Assembly (NCBI GenBank): GCA_006386115.1
Contig: VFIW01000093.1
Coordinates: forward strand, 124,001 to 188,000
DNA length: 64,000 nt
DNA from: Globisporangium splendens
Lineage: Eukaryota > Oomycota > Peronosporomycetes > Pythiales > Pythiaceae
Direction: 5' to 3'
Part shown: positions 10,318-19,885 of the stretch, in pieces
Layout: each line of letters starts with the position of its first letter
Numbering within the stretch: the stretch's first letter is position 1
Notes under the pieces: generated by a model
The model's input: only the letters and a program-made list of their open reading frames with translations
Told to the model about the DNA's origin: nothing
Database searches by the model: none
Made by a program: the position numbers and the translations under genes

Positions 10318-12435
10318 ATGGTGCTCCCCGGCAGGTACTCAACGAACCCAAACGCCAGCAACGACGAAGATGACGACGGCGGTGCGGCGCGATCTTTCTC
10401 GGCTCTCTCGGCTTCCTCGACGCCGCCTCCGTACGACCCAGCGGCGTCTAACCAGAGTGCGCACGCCTATGGACCATCTGCTGTGAGCAGCGGCGGCACC
10501 TCGGTCGCGGAATTACGAAGATACTGGGACCAGCATTCGCGGCAGCAAGAGGAACGCCGCAGCAGTAGTGCGCAACTACAGCAACGTCTGTATCCGTTGC
10601 ATTCGCCTCTGCATCAATATGAACATCAATATCACCACCAAGTTCAAGAGCAGCAGCAATATACCACGGCCGCCGCTACACCGGACCAAGAATGGAATTT
10701 TCGATATCCACAAGCAGCGTCAAATCCTGGAAATCGTCAGCACCACCATCCTCGCGAGTATGTGGACGCCACCCAGTCGTCCTTTTCCAAATACGATGGC
10801 GCTGCATCCTCGCCGCGCGTTTTGGACGTGCGCCGACGAGGCTTTACGGGCAAACGCAAAGCGAGCGATGACATTGACGTCGATGCCGACGAATATGTTG
10901 ACAACGACGAATTGACGGGGCTGGGAACTAGCGTGCACGACTACAGCAATCCGCATTACCGCGCCACATCTCCGCTGTTGTCCTCCTCGTCGTCCCAGTA
11001 TGTTAATACCAATGTCCAGATCACATCTTCGAATCTGCGGCGCGCGCGCAGCATGGACAAAAATATGAAATTACCAGCCGTCACCAGCATGCACACAACG
11101 GATGACGACATTCAAACGAGACGCCTCCCACTTCACAATTTCGTCCACGGATCTGATACGTCGCTCCGCCATCATTCAGCGGAGTGGCTTCATCGGGAAG
11201 GGCTCGAACCAGGAAAAGACGACACAGAACGAGAAAATCAAGCAGAAGAAGGGACAACAACGCGCTCCAAATATCAGATTCCGCCGCGAGCGAGGCACTA
11301 CCAGATCGCTGGGCAGCTCCGCTCGGCGTCGAGTCCAACGCTGTTGATGCGGGACACGCGGGAGCACAGCGGCGTGAGGTATAAACAAGCAGTGGCACCG
11401 AGCCAGCGAGAAGAAACGAAGAATTACACCCCGCCACGTCTCCCATTGTCCCCGCTTCGCTTAGCATCGCCGACGGCACCTGCTACGGACACGCAGGCTC
11501 TACCCGGCCGGATGATTACAAACGCGTCAAAAAATGTCACGTTCGCCATGCTGCAGCCGCATTTCAACCGCCCGCTCCAGGAAGCTGCACTGCATTTTGG
11601 TGTGTGCACGACATTGTTGAAAAAAATTTGTCGGAAAAACGGCATCAAGAACTGGCCTTTCCGTCGCATCTGCGGTCTCCACAAAAGCATCGCGTCGATG
11701 GAAAAGCAAGTGCACTACTTTGACGGCGAGCAGAAACGATCGTATGCTGATCAATTGCACAAGCTCCAGCTCCAGCTCGAGGCGTACACGCGCACGGGGA
11801 ATGCACCAACACCTGAACTCATGGCGGGGGGAGAACTTAGCGGAAGAAATACGCCAGCGGATCAAGAAGAACTTGAAGAGATGCTCGAGGACGATGCGGA
11901 AACGAAAACCGAGGAAGTTGACTTGACCGAGTACGCGAGTCATCCCGTCGACGACCGTTTTAGTAGTAGTACTGCGATGGCGCCAGTCTCCATCTCCTCT
12001 GCTTCGCCCTCATCCTCGTCGACCCTTTCTGCCGTCTCGACTCGAGTTTCTGTCTCGTCTTATGGGTACGCGCTCTCGAATAGCCAAAGTCAATTCCACT
12101 TTCAGCACGAGCATTATCCGAGCCAACTCTTGCACACAAATCGCGTCATGGCATCAGCAGTGGAATTAGACGACGGAGATGGAGATTCCGCGTTTCTTGC
12201 TTACGATCCGAGAAGACACGCAGCGTGGCCGTCGGCACAGCAGCAGCACCACCAGCAAACTCGACAGCTCCGCGTGCCTCGAGTCGGTCGTCCGCTTCCA
12301 TCGACCTCTGCGTCCATACGCAGCGCGTACCCGACACTGCGGCCGCTGCACCACGCGCTGCCGTCGCTCTCGTCCATCCTGCATCGCCAAAAACAATCCG
12401 AGAGCCATTCTCCGCCTGCAAATCCACGCCTATAG
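10318..12435 (+). CDS. RWP-RK domain transcription factor 1 (copy A)
   Basis: Predicted 705-residue nuclear protein. Residues 1-400 are low complexity (Ser, Gln, His, acidic stretches such as NDEDDDGG). An RWP-RK DNA-binding domain spans about residues 404-490: VTFAMLQPHFNRPLQEAA, then GVCTTLLKKICRKNGIKNWP and RRICGLHKSI. The signature appears as NWPFRR (residues 445-450) rather than RWPxRK, a looser oomycete variant. An acidic stretch and a Ser/Gln/His-rich tail follow. Family knowledge: RWP-RK factors are expanded in oomycetes and control development and infection-stage genes; they relate to plant NIN-like proteins. The Met at 10318 is chosen because the open frame upstream lacks protein character and an initiator-like CTCGTTCCGCACAGTT lies at 10288-10303. 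The gene and its flanks are base-identical to the copy at 41509. Confidence 0.85.
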   Translation: MVLPGRYSTNPNASNDEDDDGGAARSFSALSASSTPPPYDPAASNQSAHAYGPSAVSSGGTSVAELRRYWDQHSRQQEERRSSSAQLQQRLYPLHSPLHQYEHQYHHQVQEQQQYTTAAATPDQEWNFRYPQAASNPGNRQHHHPREYVDATQSSFSKYDGAASSPRVLDVRRRGFTGKRKASDDIDVDADEYVDNDELTGLGTSVHDYSNPHYRATSPLLSSSSSQYVNTNVQITSSNLRRARSMDKNMKLPAVTSMHTTDDDIQTRRLPLHNFVHGSDTSLRHHSAEWLHREGLEPGKDDTERENQAEEGTTTRSKYQIPPRARHYQIAGQLRSASSPTLLMRDTREHSGVRYKQAVAPSQREETKNYTPPRLPLSPLRLASPTAPATDTQALPGRMITNASKNVTFAMLQPHFNRPLQEAALHFGVCTTLLKKICRKNGIKNWPFRRICGLHKSIASMEKQVHYFDGEQKRSYADQLHKLQLQLEAYTRTGNAPTPELMAGGELSGRNTPADQEELEEMLEDDAETKTEEVDLTEYASHPVDDRFSSSTAMAPVSISSASPSSSSTLSAVSTRVSVSSYGYALSNSQSQFHFQHEHYPSQLLHTNRVMASAVELDDGDGDSAFLAYDPRRHAAWPSAQQQHHQQTRQLRVPRVGRPLPSTSASIRSAYPTLRPLHHALPSLSSILHRQKQSESHSPPANPRL

Positions 12436-14382
12436 CATGCAACAATCGCGCATCTTGTCAAGAAAACAAGACTAAAAATAGAGAAGAACCTAAATCAAGG
12501 GAGCAAGAAGCGCACAAGTTTTGGGCATTTATAAAGCCGAGATCGTAGGCATGTATTAATTGTCATTAAACAAAATAGAGCGCGCCAAAGCAGTGATCTC
12601 GACGCGAATCAGAGCACATTTCTGCATCTAGGCAACTAATAGAGTCAACAAGTTCCAACTAAAGAGATTATTTGTGGAAGATGCTCGTTTTAGCCTTCAT
12701 GATACGCTTATCCATCGAGAGCGTCTACATTGCACATGCCAAAGACATACCCCACTCTAATACACGTTTGCATGCCATATACAAAGCATGAGGGCGACAA
12801 GAGAACGCCAGCATGAGCTCGTCATGTGTGCATGCTGCATGGCCAAACGCGCCGCTCAAGACATCCAAATAGAAACGCGACGTGACCTCAGCATTCGCTT
12901 TGCTACAACGGCAAAGAGCAGGAAGCACAGTAAGTAACGCGCGAGTGCTACGTTGGTTTGTTTCTATCTCTCTCTTTGCCAGTGTTCTACACAAGGCGAG
13001 ATGTGGACTCTCTATGGAGCAGCGGCGCAACTCCTGCAGCAATCAAACAGGATGGCTTTTCCTACGACAAGACAGACGCGCGCGCATCCCTGATATCAGC
13101 AAACGTTATGTGGCCATGGACACATCTCGTTCACTTCATTCTTTTCATTCGGTTTTGTGACCCGAGCGTCCGATTGCTCGACTCTAGAAAATCCATCGCT
13201 GCATTGCATTTTGCGTGGTGGGAGGTTTTGTCCAAATAAGAGGCGAACTTCAACGAAACCCTGGAGCTGCAGCAAGGCATTCAGACTTGTTGACTTGACA
13301 CCGGAGCTGCTGCGCTGTTGCTGTTGTAGCTCTTGGGCTCAGGCAAGGTGTCCAATGGGATCCAATGAAACGAAAGTACCTCGAGCCAGTCTAGCTAGGT
13401 CTTGAGGCTGTTGATGCCATCGAGGCTTGTAGGATGAGAAGCGGTCGATCGGAAGGGCAAACGAACGACCGCCTTGAACCTGAGCTGATGTAGGAGAGAG
13501 AGAAGATGCAAGAAGGCACAGACTCGTTACTCCCAGGCTCCTCAGAGATAAGGCAGCATAGGGTCCATCTTCTTCCGTCAACGAATCCAGACCAATTACT
13601 GCTTAATTTCAAAACAAGGTGAGTTAATTACGCGGCGTTATCTCATGGCGTTTCGCAACGTTGAGGAGTCAAAATACGGTATCCCAAAAGGAGGTGTCAC
13701 ACAGCGCTGCAGGGAGGCAGGCGAGCCCAGGTCGTTGGCATCCTATTCGTCGAAGGCAAATGCCTCCCTCGCTGCGTCATTGCTCTATTCTCTGACGGAT
13801 CGTTCAAGCTCTCATGATGCCGAGACAAAGTGAAGCTGCTCTTAGCTGCTCTGCTCTTAGCTGATCCACCAGCGTCCATCGAAGTTTGCGACATGCCTGG
13901 GGAATCTCAGCTATGAGGTCGACTGTTTCGCTTCATTCTCATGTTGTGGAAGAGAGAGAGAGAAATTAGAGTTATGAGTCGTTCTGCATCAACGTACTAG
14001 GTTGTACTCATCGAACCGGACGAGACAGACCTGCATCAATGTCTCAGAGAGAAGGACTGTAGTACTGCCTAGACAGAGTTAGGCAGGCTTTGGGAATCGA
14101 CCGGCAGGTGATTGCAAACCAGCACCATGGCATGAAAACGTCTCACGCCAGACGCTTCAACCAAATCTGCCTTTGTTTTGGCGGTATCCCTCGCATGACA
14201 CCGACATGACGCTCCATTACCAACGCAGCTCCGATCTACTCACTACAGGATTACCTGCTTTCCCGCGTTCAGCACCCGCAGCCACTCACGCAGTAACTTT
14301 ACATTACGTACGACGAACCGCCACGCTGCTGCAATATGCGACCCAACCGCACAAAATTTAGCTCCTTTCACTCGCGTACAGT

Positions 14383-14411
14383 AGCATATTCTAGCATATT
14401 CTAGCATATTC
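14383..14411. repeat. 10-bp tandem repeat (AGCATATTCT), ~3 units
   Basis: Three tandem units of AGCATATTCT. The second block has only two (about 45567-45585), a simple slippage difference. Confidence 0.85.
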
Positions 14412-14984
14412 GTCAAAGAGTAAACCGTGGATGACATCACCACCCAGAGACAGCTGCTGCCTGTTGATTGGGTTTCACTTGGCGACACTTGCTCGCTTGG
14501 GACGGACGGGCAATGGATGTGCCGAGGATTTGCAGCAGATTCCTACCGCGACTGTCGTGGACTCTGGATCTCTTGTCAGAATGCCGTCTTTCGGGGGAAA
14601 AGCAGACTGCGTTGCTGCTTCGACGCCGCAAAACGGCAGATCATTAAGCTTCATTGCGGTGGGCGGGTACCAGCAAATCCTGGCGACTGGCTCCTCTCTT
14701 TGTCATCGAATAGGAAAGGGGTCCGCCAAATTAATCAAGAGAGAGAGAGAGGGAGGTGCTTGGAGGACCAGTATTTGTGAAGCACGGTACGATCTGTTTT
14801 AATCGGTCACCGTCTCATAATTGCTCTAACTGCTTCAATCACCGGCTAAACACCATTACTCAATCGGTTTAAGCTGCTTTTGCACCTCAAACAGCCATTT
14901 ACCTACATCACTGTTAAACTCGCAGACATCACTCAAATCCGCAATGGAGCATTGGGATATAATCGGGAGGTTACTGTACAACCA

Positions 14985-14991
<7 letters not shown>

Positions 14992-15021
<30 letters not shown>
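14992..15021. repeat. CT/GA microsatellite, ~30 bp
   Basis: TC dinucleotide run. The copy B counterpart is 46174-46201, preceded there by a run of C absent from copy A. Confidence 0.95.
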
Positions 15022-15022
<1 letters not shown>

Positions 15023-16154
15023 ACTCGAAGTAAAATCCGCCAAAGCAGGAAATTTGCAAGCAAATCTCAGGGTCATGCATTGTGCACTACAGATATGCAA
15101 CGAATTGAACCATCTGCAATGCAAACCCTCCCTTTCTTGGGTTGTTGCTCAAAATGAACCTATCGACACCGAAAGTGCTGGCATTGCCAGCGAACGCACA
15201 GTATTATTCGTGCATCGTGTTGCGCTTCCAGTGCTGCTTGGCAATGTAAACTAGAGATAAACCGCGTACAGTAAAACGAGACAGCAGCCAGATCTCACTG
15301 CCCCCACAGAAAATGCAGCTATAGTATAGCTGCAACTTGCTTGCCAGCGAGGTCCAGTGCACACGCAAGCACCCTGAGGCGGGTGACTCGCCTGTCTTCA
15401 TACAGCGCAGAATTCTCCCTAGTACCGTACGAACCGATCCATGCGTGCAACCAATTGAAGCTGACACCAGGCAGCAAGGACACTATTATTGAAGGAAGGT
15501 ACGGATCGCGCGACCTGCGGGAGGATTGTACAGTGCAGGCAAAATCTTGCCATGCATGATGGCCATTCCATTGTGGTCATATAAATGGACTCCAATCCTG
15601 CAATTCAAGAGACAAAGGCCAGACGTCCAATCTTTGTTCGCGATTTGCTGGGTCGTGTGGTTGGTCTTCACTCCTCCAAAGTCTGACCTGGCAGCAACTG
15701 TAGCTCCTCCGAACAAGTTCAGAAAGACCTCCCTGTTTCTACGCTGTATTTTGTCGTGTCAACATCGTGGGATGTGTTTCGCGGCCCGGCTCTGGCGCCA
15801 CAACCACCAACGTCAGCGACTAAAAAAGGGACCATGAGGTTTGTTTGCAAAACGGGTGTTGAGAGCGTTACCAGCAGCGAGATAGGAACTTTCGCGTGGT
15901 GTTTCCCATTTCAATCTTGCTGGTTCATGTCAGATCGTTCTTATGGGAAAGCATCTGTAGAAGAGCCCCTAATTGGCGAAAGTAGCAGAACTTTCGCAAA
16001 GTGCAACGCGATTTCGTCATTACGGTAGCTCGCATTGCATTAGAAAAGGGGCATGCTCAGCTGGTTGACTGCTTTTGAGATGGTCGTCTCATTTATTCTT
16101 TGATTTTGAAATTCAAAAGATCGGGCTGATTCGCGCTCTTGTCTCTCGTTCTCC

Positions 16155-16156
<2 letters not shown>

Positions 16157-16199
<43 letters not shown>
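16157..16199. repeat. CT/GA microsatellite, ~43 bp
   Basis: TC dinucleotide run of about 43 bp. In copy B it is reduced to about seven bases at 47325-47331, the largest relative contraction among the repeats. Confidence 0.95.
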
Positions 16200-16202
<3 letters not shown>

Positions 16203-17881
16203 GTGCATGATGTCGTTTGCAATTCGATCATTTGAGCTTCGTGGCAAGGGCTGTGAGCTATCATTCATCCGTGTCGAACGCTTTGTTCGTTGATCAACAC
16301 CTTGCAATCCGTGGACAGGCGGCAGACAACCAGTGAGTTTCAGTGCATGTGTGCGCTATTATAGAGCTTACGTCCAAAAAACTGCATGGAGAGAGCGAGA
16401 AACGCCTGGACACTGGTGGCAGTTCAACAAGTTGCCACCAGTGGAGACGTATGTGCGTCGATATTTCGGTTCGAAAGCAGCGCCGGTGCCTATGGCCATT
16501 CTCTAGCATGGTATGCAACCAAATGACGCTTCAAGTTCGGGCTCGTTTCTTGCCATCGGGCAGTGGCAATTAAGGCAAAAAAGAAACAGCGCACAGAATG
16601 CCTTTCCGCTCAGAAATCAGCACGTGACGAGGGCGTGAGTGTGTCGCACTAGCACACAAAACGGCGGCCTGCCTCACAAATGAGCATCTTCTGACTGTAA
16701 AATCTAGCTTCAACCTGGCTCCAGCGACGCTACGTGGAGATTTTTTTCCTGCTGTGGCCATGCATTCTTCTTGCATTACAATACCGAGCTTCAGTTCATG
16801 ACGTCACCTAGCGGCTCGACGACGGAGCATCACTCCGTGGTGGGGGGCGGCGCCGTTTCTTTTGCATCCAGCTAGCGCTCTTGTTGATTTCGTAATTGAG
16901 GTTGGATGTAGTCATCTTCTTTGCTGGTTTTCAGCTGCTTGTCAGTCGACCCTCTAGGATGATCCCAGCCACCGTCTTGCCTCGCACTGTGGAATTCTAG
17001 GAATATATCAATTGTTTAGAATCTCCGAATTATCAGATGGACTTTATGTATCAAGAAACGAAGGGGTGCGTTCCAACACGTTGATCTTGTCGGACATTTC
17101 GACCCCTTCGAATATGTATACTATATTCAGAGCGACTTGTGCAGGGGATAAAGTCATGCATGTCTTCTCAGCATCGAGAAATCACTGGTATCCCCTGGAC
17201 AAAGGAATGGCCAGAGGCACACGCGCATAAACCGCAGCAATGAATATGCACCGCAGAACTGTTGACGGTGACAAAAGGTAGGGCTACCACCCATTTCCCT
17301 CACCCAGTCAGCAACCTCTAACTCATAATCAGTTTTGTGGAAATATCGGGGTGGTCTTGACTCTCGTGGAGTAGCAGGACAGTGTCGACAGACACCAAAC
17401 GCTTCGAGGATTGCAAGGTGAGCAGCGCCGTTGATGTCAATGGCATTGAAAGAGAGCAGCTCCTTCAATCTCTTTTTGTGCACAATGCATGTTGTACAGC
17501 CGAATGGGCATCCGAGAAACCTCACCATTTCTGGTTTCTTCCTCTCTGCCAGCCGGAGCGCTGGTCTCTGATACTTGTTGATACCACCAGTTACATCGTT
17601 CTCAGCAGCAGGACGATTTCGCGTCGAGGCTATGTCGTCCTCGATGATAATTATCCAGTTCTCTCAGCCGAAAACATGGCAGCATAATTGTGTGTAATTT
17701 ATACGTCCGCACCCAAATGTCAAGCTTATTTATCGCGTAATAACTACTCGTAAATGTTGTATATCCGCGTTAGGCATCATGTCCGCGAAACGGACTCCCC
17801 GTTTGCCGCCAGCTGGCGACGCCAAGTTGCTTGATGGCTCGCCCATCAGGGTATCCGCTCGCTCGCACATCCTCCCGTCGA

Positions 17882-17926
<45 letters not shown>
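17882..17926. repeat. CT/GA microsatellite, ~45 bp
   Basis: TC run interrupted by one TTT. The copy B counterpart (49016-49060) has the same length and the same interruption, in line with the surrounding identical tract. Confidence 0.95.
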
Positions 17927-17929
<3 letters not shown>

Positions 17930-18641
17930 CACAGCGTCCAAGTGTTCAACCATTTGTTTGCTTGCTTGATCCAGTGAGCCCGTCTCCCCCTCCCTGACTG
18001 ACACAGTCGCCAAGAAAACGACGGACGCCGCTCGCCTCAAGCACACAAAAAGGACCCAATTGAGTGCGTCCGTCGCTGATTTTTGTCGAGAAGAGAGGCG
18101 ATGGGCAGGTCTTTTCCGTCTGGGTTGGTGGTTCCTCACGCGTTTGCTCAGCCTCCACCTCTTTCTCTCACTCTTCCTTTCGTTGCCTCCCTGCACATCG
18201 CACGTGGATCCTCCTCCGGCGTGCCCGCAGTCGCCATCTTCCCGTCTGCTGCGCAAGTCCACTGCAGCTACTTGCTCTTCGTTGCTGGGCTGGAATCTGA
18301 CCCGCAACGAGACAACAGCCAATCGCAACAACCGTCCAAGAAGGATCCATTCGTGCGATTTGGACCCTCCTTCCCAGAGTGTACCACCACGTGGTTCTTC
18401 CGTATTTCTTTCTTGGTGCCTGCCTGCCTGCCTGCCTTCCGTCGCCGTCGTCGTCATAGCCGCCGATCTCTCGACCAGCTCAACAACCAAGAGCGCGTGT
18501 TGGGATTGGCAGATCTGCTTCCTGCTCTTTGCTCCCGCCGCAGTAATCCTGAATCTTCTCGGTGGCGCCATCTCCCGGCGCTCCTTCCCCCACCCATCGC
18601 ACAACAAAATCCGCAGCCTCACGCGCACATCAGACTGAAAA

Positions 18642-19532
18642 ATGGCATTGCAGGACCTCCTGAATCATTCGACGCACACGTTCTTGGCCATGGCGCCGAC
18701 AGCTGCTGATGCTTCGAGCACTGCGAGTCGCAAGCGCGACTTGCATCACGTCGGACTCGACGGCCGCTTCTCCATGGAAGAGCTGCTCCACCACAGCGAC
18801 GAGACCGACACACAACAGTCCCCACTGAAACGCGCCAAGGTGGACGAGGAAGCGATGTCGACGCCGCCGGGTTCTCCCGTGTCCGTGGACGCATCCGCGT
18901 CTCCGAAATCAGGTACACCGAAGGCGTCGCGCCCCAACATGTCGGCATCGCACAGTATCACGCTCGAGATGCTGCGTCCGCACTTTGAAGAACCGCTCGC
19001 TCAGGTCGCCAAGCAGTTCGGCATCTGCGTCACGCTACTCAAGAAGATCTGCCGTAAGCACGGCATCTCGCGGTGGCCGCACCGCCAGATCACAGGGCTG
19101 CGCAAGAGCATCGCGTCCATGGAGCACGCCATCGGGTACTTTGAAGGTGCACGTCGGGATTCGTACGCGCACCAGCTGCACAAGCAAAAGACGAAGCTCG
19201 CGCTGCTCCTGGAAGACCCGACCAAGTGCAACCCGCCATCGTCGTCGTCGATGAGCAACGAGGACGAAGACCAGTCTTCTTCGACGTCGTCGACTCCACA
19301 GGGCAGTCCAGCACCGCAGTACCAGAGCCCAATGGCCAAGGCATTCGTGCCTTCAGCATCATTCGTCTCGTGCGAGTTCATCGTGTCGCCCCGTTTGCCG
19401 TCAGTCCAGCAGCAGCAGCACTTTGTCGGAGCTGCGGCTCCGATCTATTTGCCACCATTGCGCCTTGAGAACCGTCGCATGCTGCCTCCCATCGCGTCGC
19501 TCGTGAGCCACAACAGCAGCGCGCACTGGTAA
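18642..19532 (+). CDS. RWP-RK domain transcription factor 2 (copy A)
   Basis: Predicted 296-residue nuclear protein. An acidic N-terminus with a basic patch (PLKRAKVDEE) is followed by an RWP-RK domain at about residues 104-190: ITLEMLRPHF, then GICVTLLKKICRKHGISRWP, with the signature RWPHRQ at 144-149, closer to canonical than in gene 1. The helix after it (GLRKSIASMEHAIGYFEGA) aligns with the same segment of gene 1, so the two are paralogs within one locus. The tail is Ser- and Gln-rich, and its polyglutamine length varies between copies (4 versus 6 Gln). Expected role: sequence-specific DNA binding and developmental gene control. The Met at 18642 begins the longest protein-like frame. An alternative internal start is Met17. 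Confidence 0.86.
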   Translation: MALQDLLNHSTHTFLAMAPTAADASSTASRKRDLHHVGLDGRFSMEELLHHSDETDTQQSPLKRAKVDEEAMSTPPGSPVSVDASASPKSGTPKASRPNMSASHSITLEMLRPHFEEPLAQVAKQFGICVTLLKKICRKHGISRWPHRQITGLRKSIASMEHAIGYFEGARRDSYAHQLHKQKTKLALLLEDPTKCNPPSSSSMSNEDEDQSSSTSSTPQGSPAPQYQSPMAKAFVPSASFVSCEFIVSPRLPSVQQQQHFVGAAAPIYLPPLRLENRRMLPPIASLVSHNSSAHW

Positions 19533-19885
19533 ACGCACACAAAAAAAAGCAAAAAAGAGTTAGATAGTTAGAGAGAAAGCCGCTTCACGGCGTTGTAGTG
19601 AGTGTTCGATGTGACGGCCACGTATTTAAAATCCCCCCTCATGTACAGGAAAAATAAAGCAGGAGCATATTTCTTCGTCATTTCTAGGTTACTTGTGCGT
19701 GCGTGAGCGTCTTTCGGTGCATCTTCGCACTCGTTGACAGCCCTTTCCACACGATATCTATGTACTATAATTTGCTTCTTGCATCTCCTATTTTTCTCAC
19801 ATGACGGCACAGAACCCGCTCTTGCTGCTGTCGCATGGACGGATTGTGACCGTGGTGGATATGAACGCAACGCTGGATGGATTGA
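19533..19885. other. convergent 3' intergenic region (copy A)
   Basis: Spacer between the 3' ends of RWP-RK gene 2 (+) and the ankyrin-TIR gene (-). It contains an A-rich stretch and an AATAAA-like motif near 19663. No gene seen. Confidence 0.5.

Larger units (their letters stand above)
12436..18641. other. long spacer between the two RWP-RK genes (copy A)
   Basis: About 6.2 kb without a convincing gene. It holds CT microsatellites at 14992-15021, 16157-16199 and 17882-17926 and a 10-bp tandem repeat near 14383. 12436-13743 is identical to copy B; 13744-16275 is strongly diverged with many indels, as expected for non-coding DNA; about 16276-18641 is again identical apart from a small patch near 16730. 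The last ~700 bp is open in several frames and probably forms the promoter and leader of the second RWP-RK gene. Confidence 0.5.

Noticed and set aside
17154..17528. Minus-strand 124-residue frame with a faint ankyrin-like segment (INGAAHLAILEAFGV)
   Set aside because: Only one weak partial repeat, no upstream coding continuation and no splice structure. At most a decayed fragment.
17846..18628. 260-residue minus-strand and 208/192-residue plus-strand frames upstream of RWP-RK 2
   Set aside because: They overlap one another in several frames and start in a microsatellite. No domain. Probably leader sequence with low stop density.
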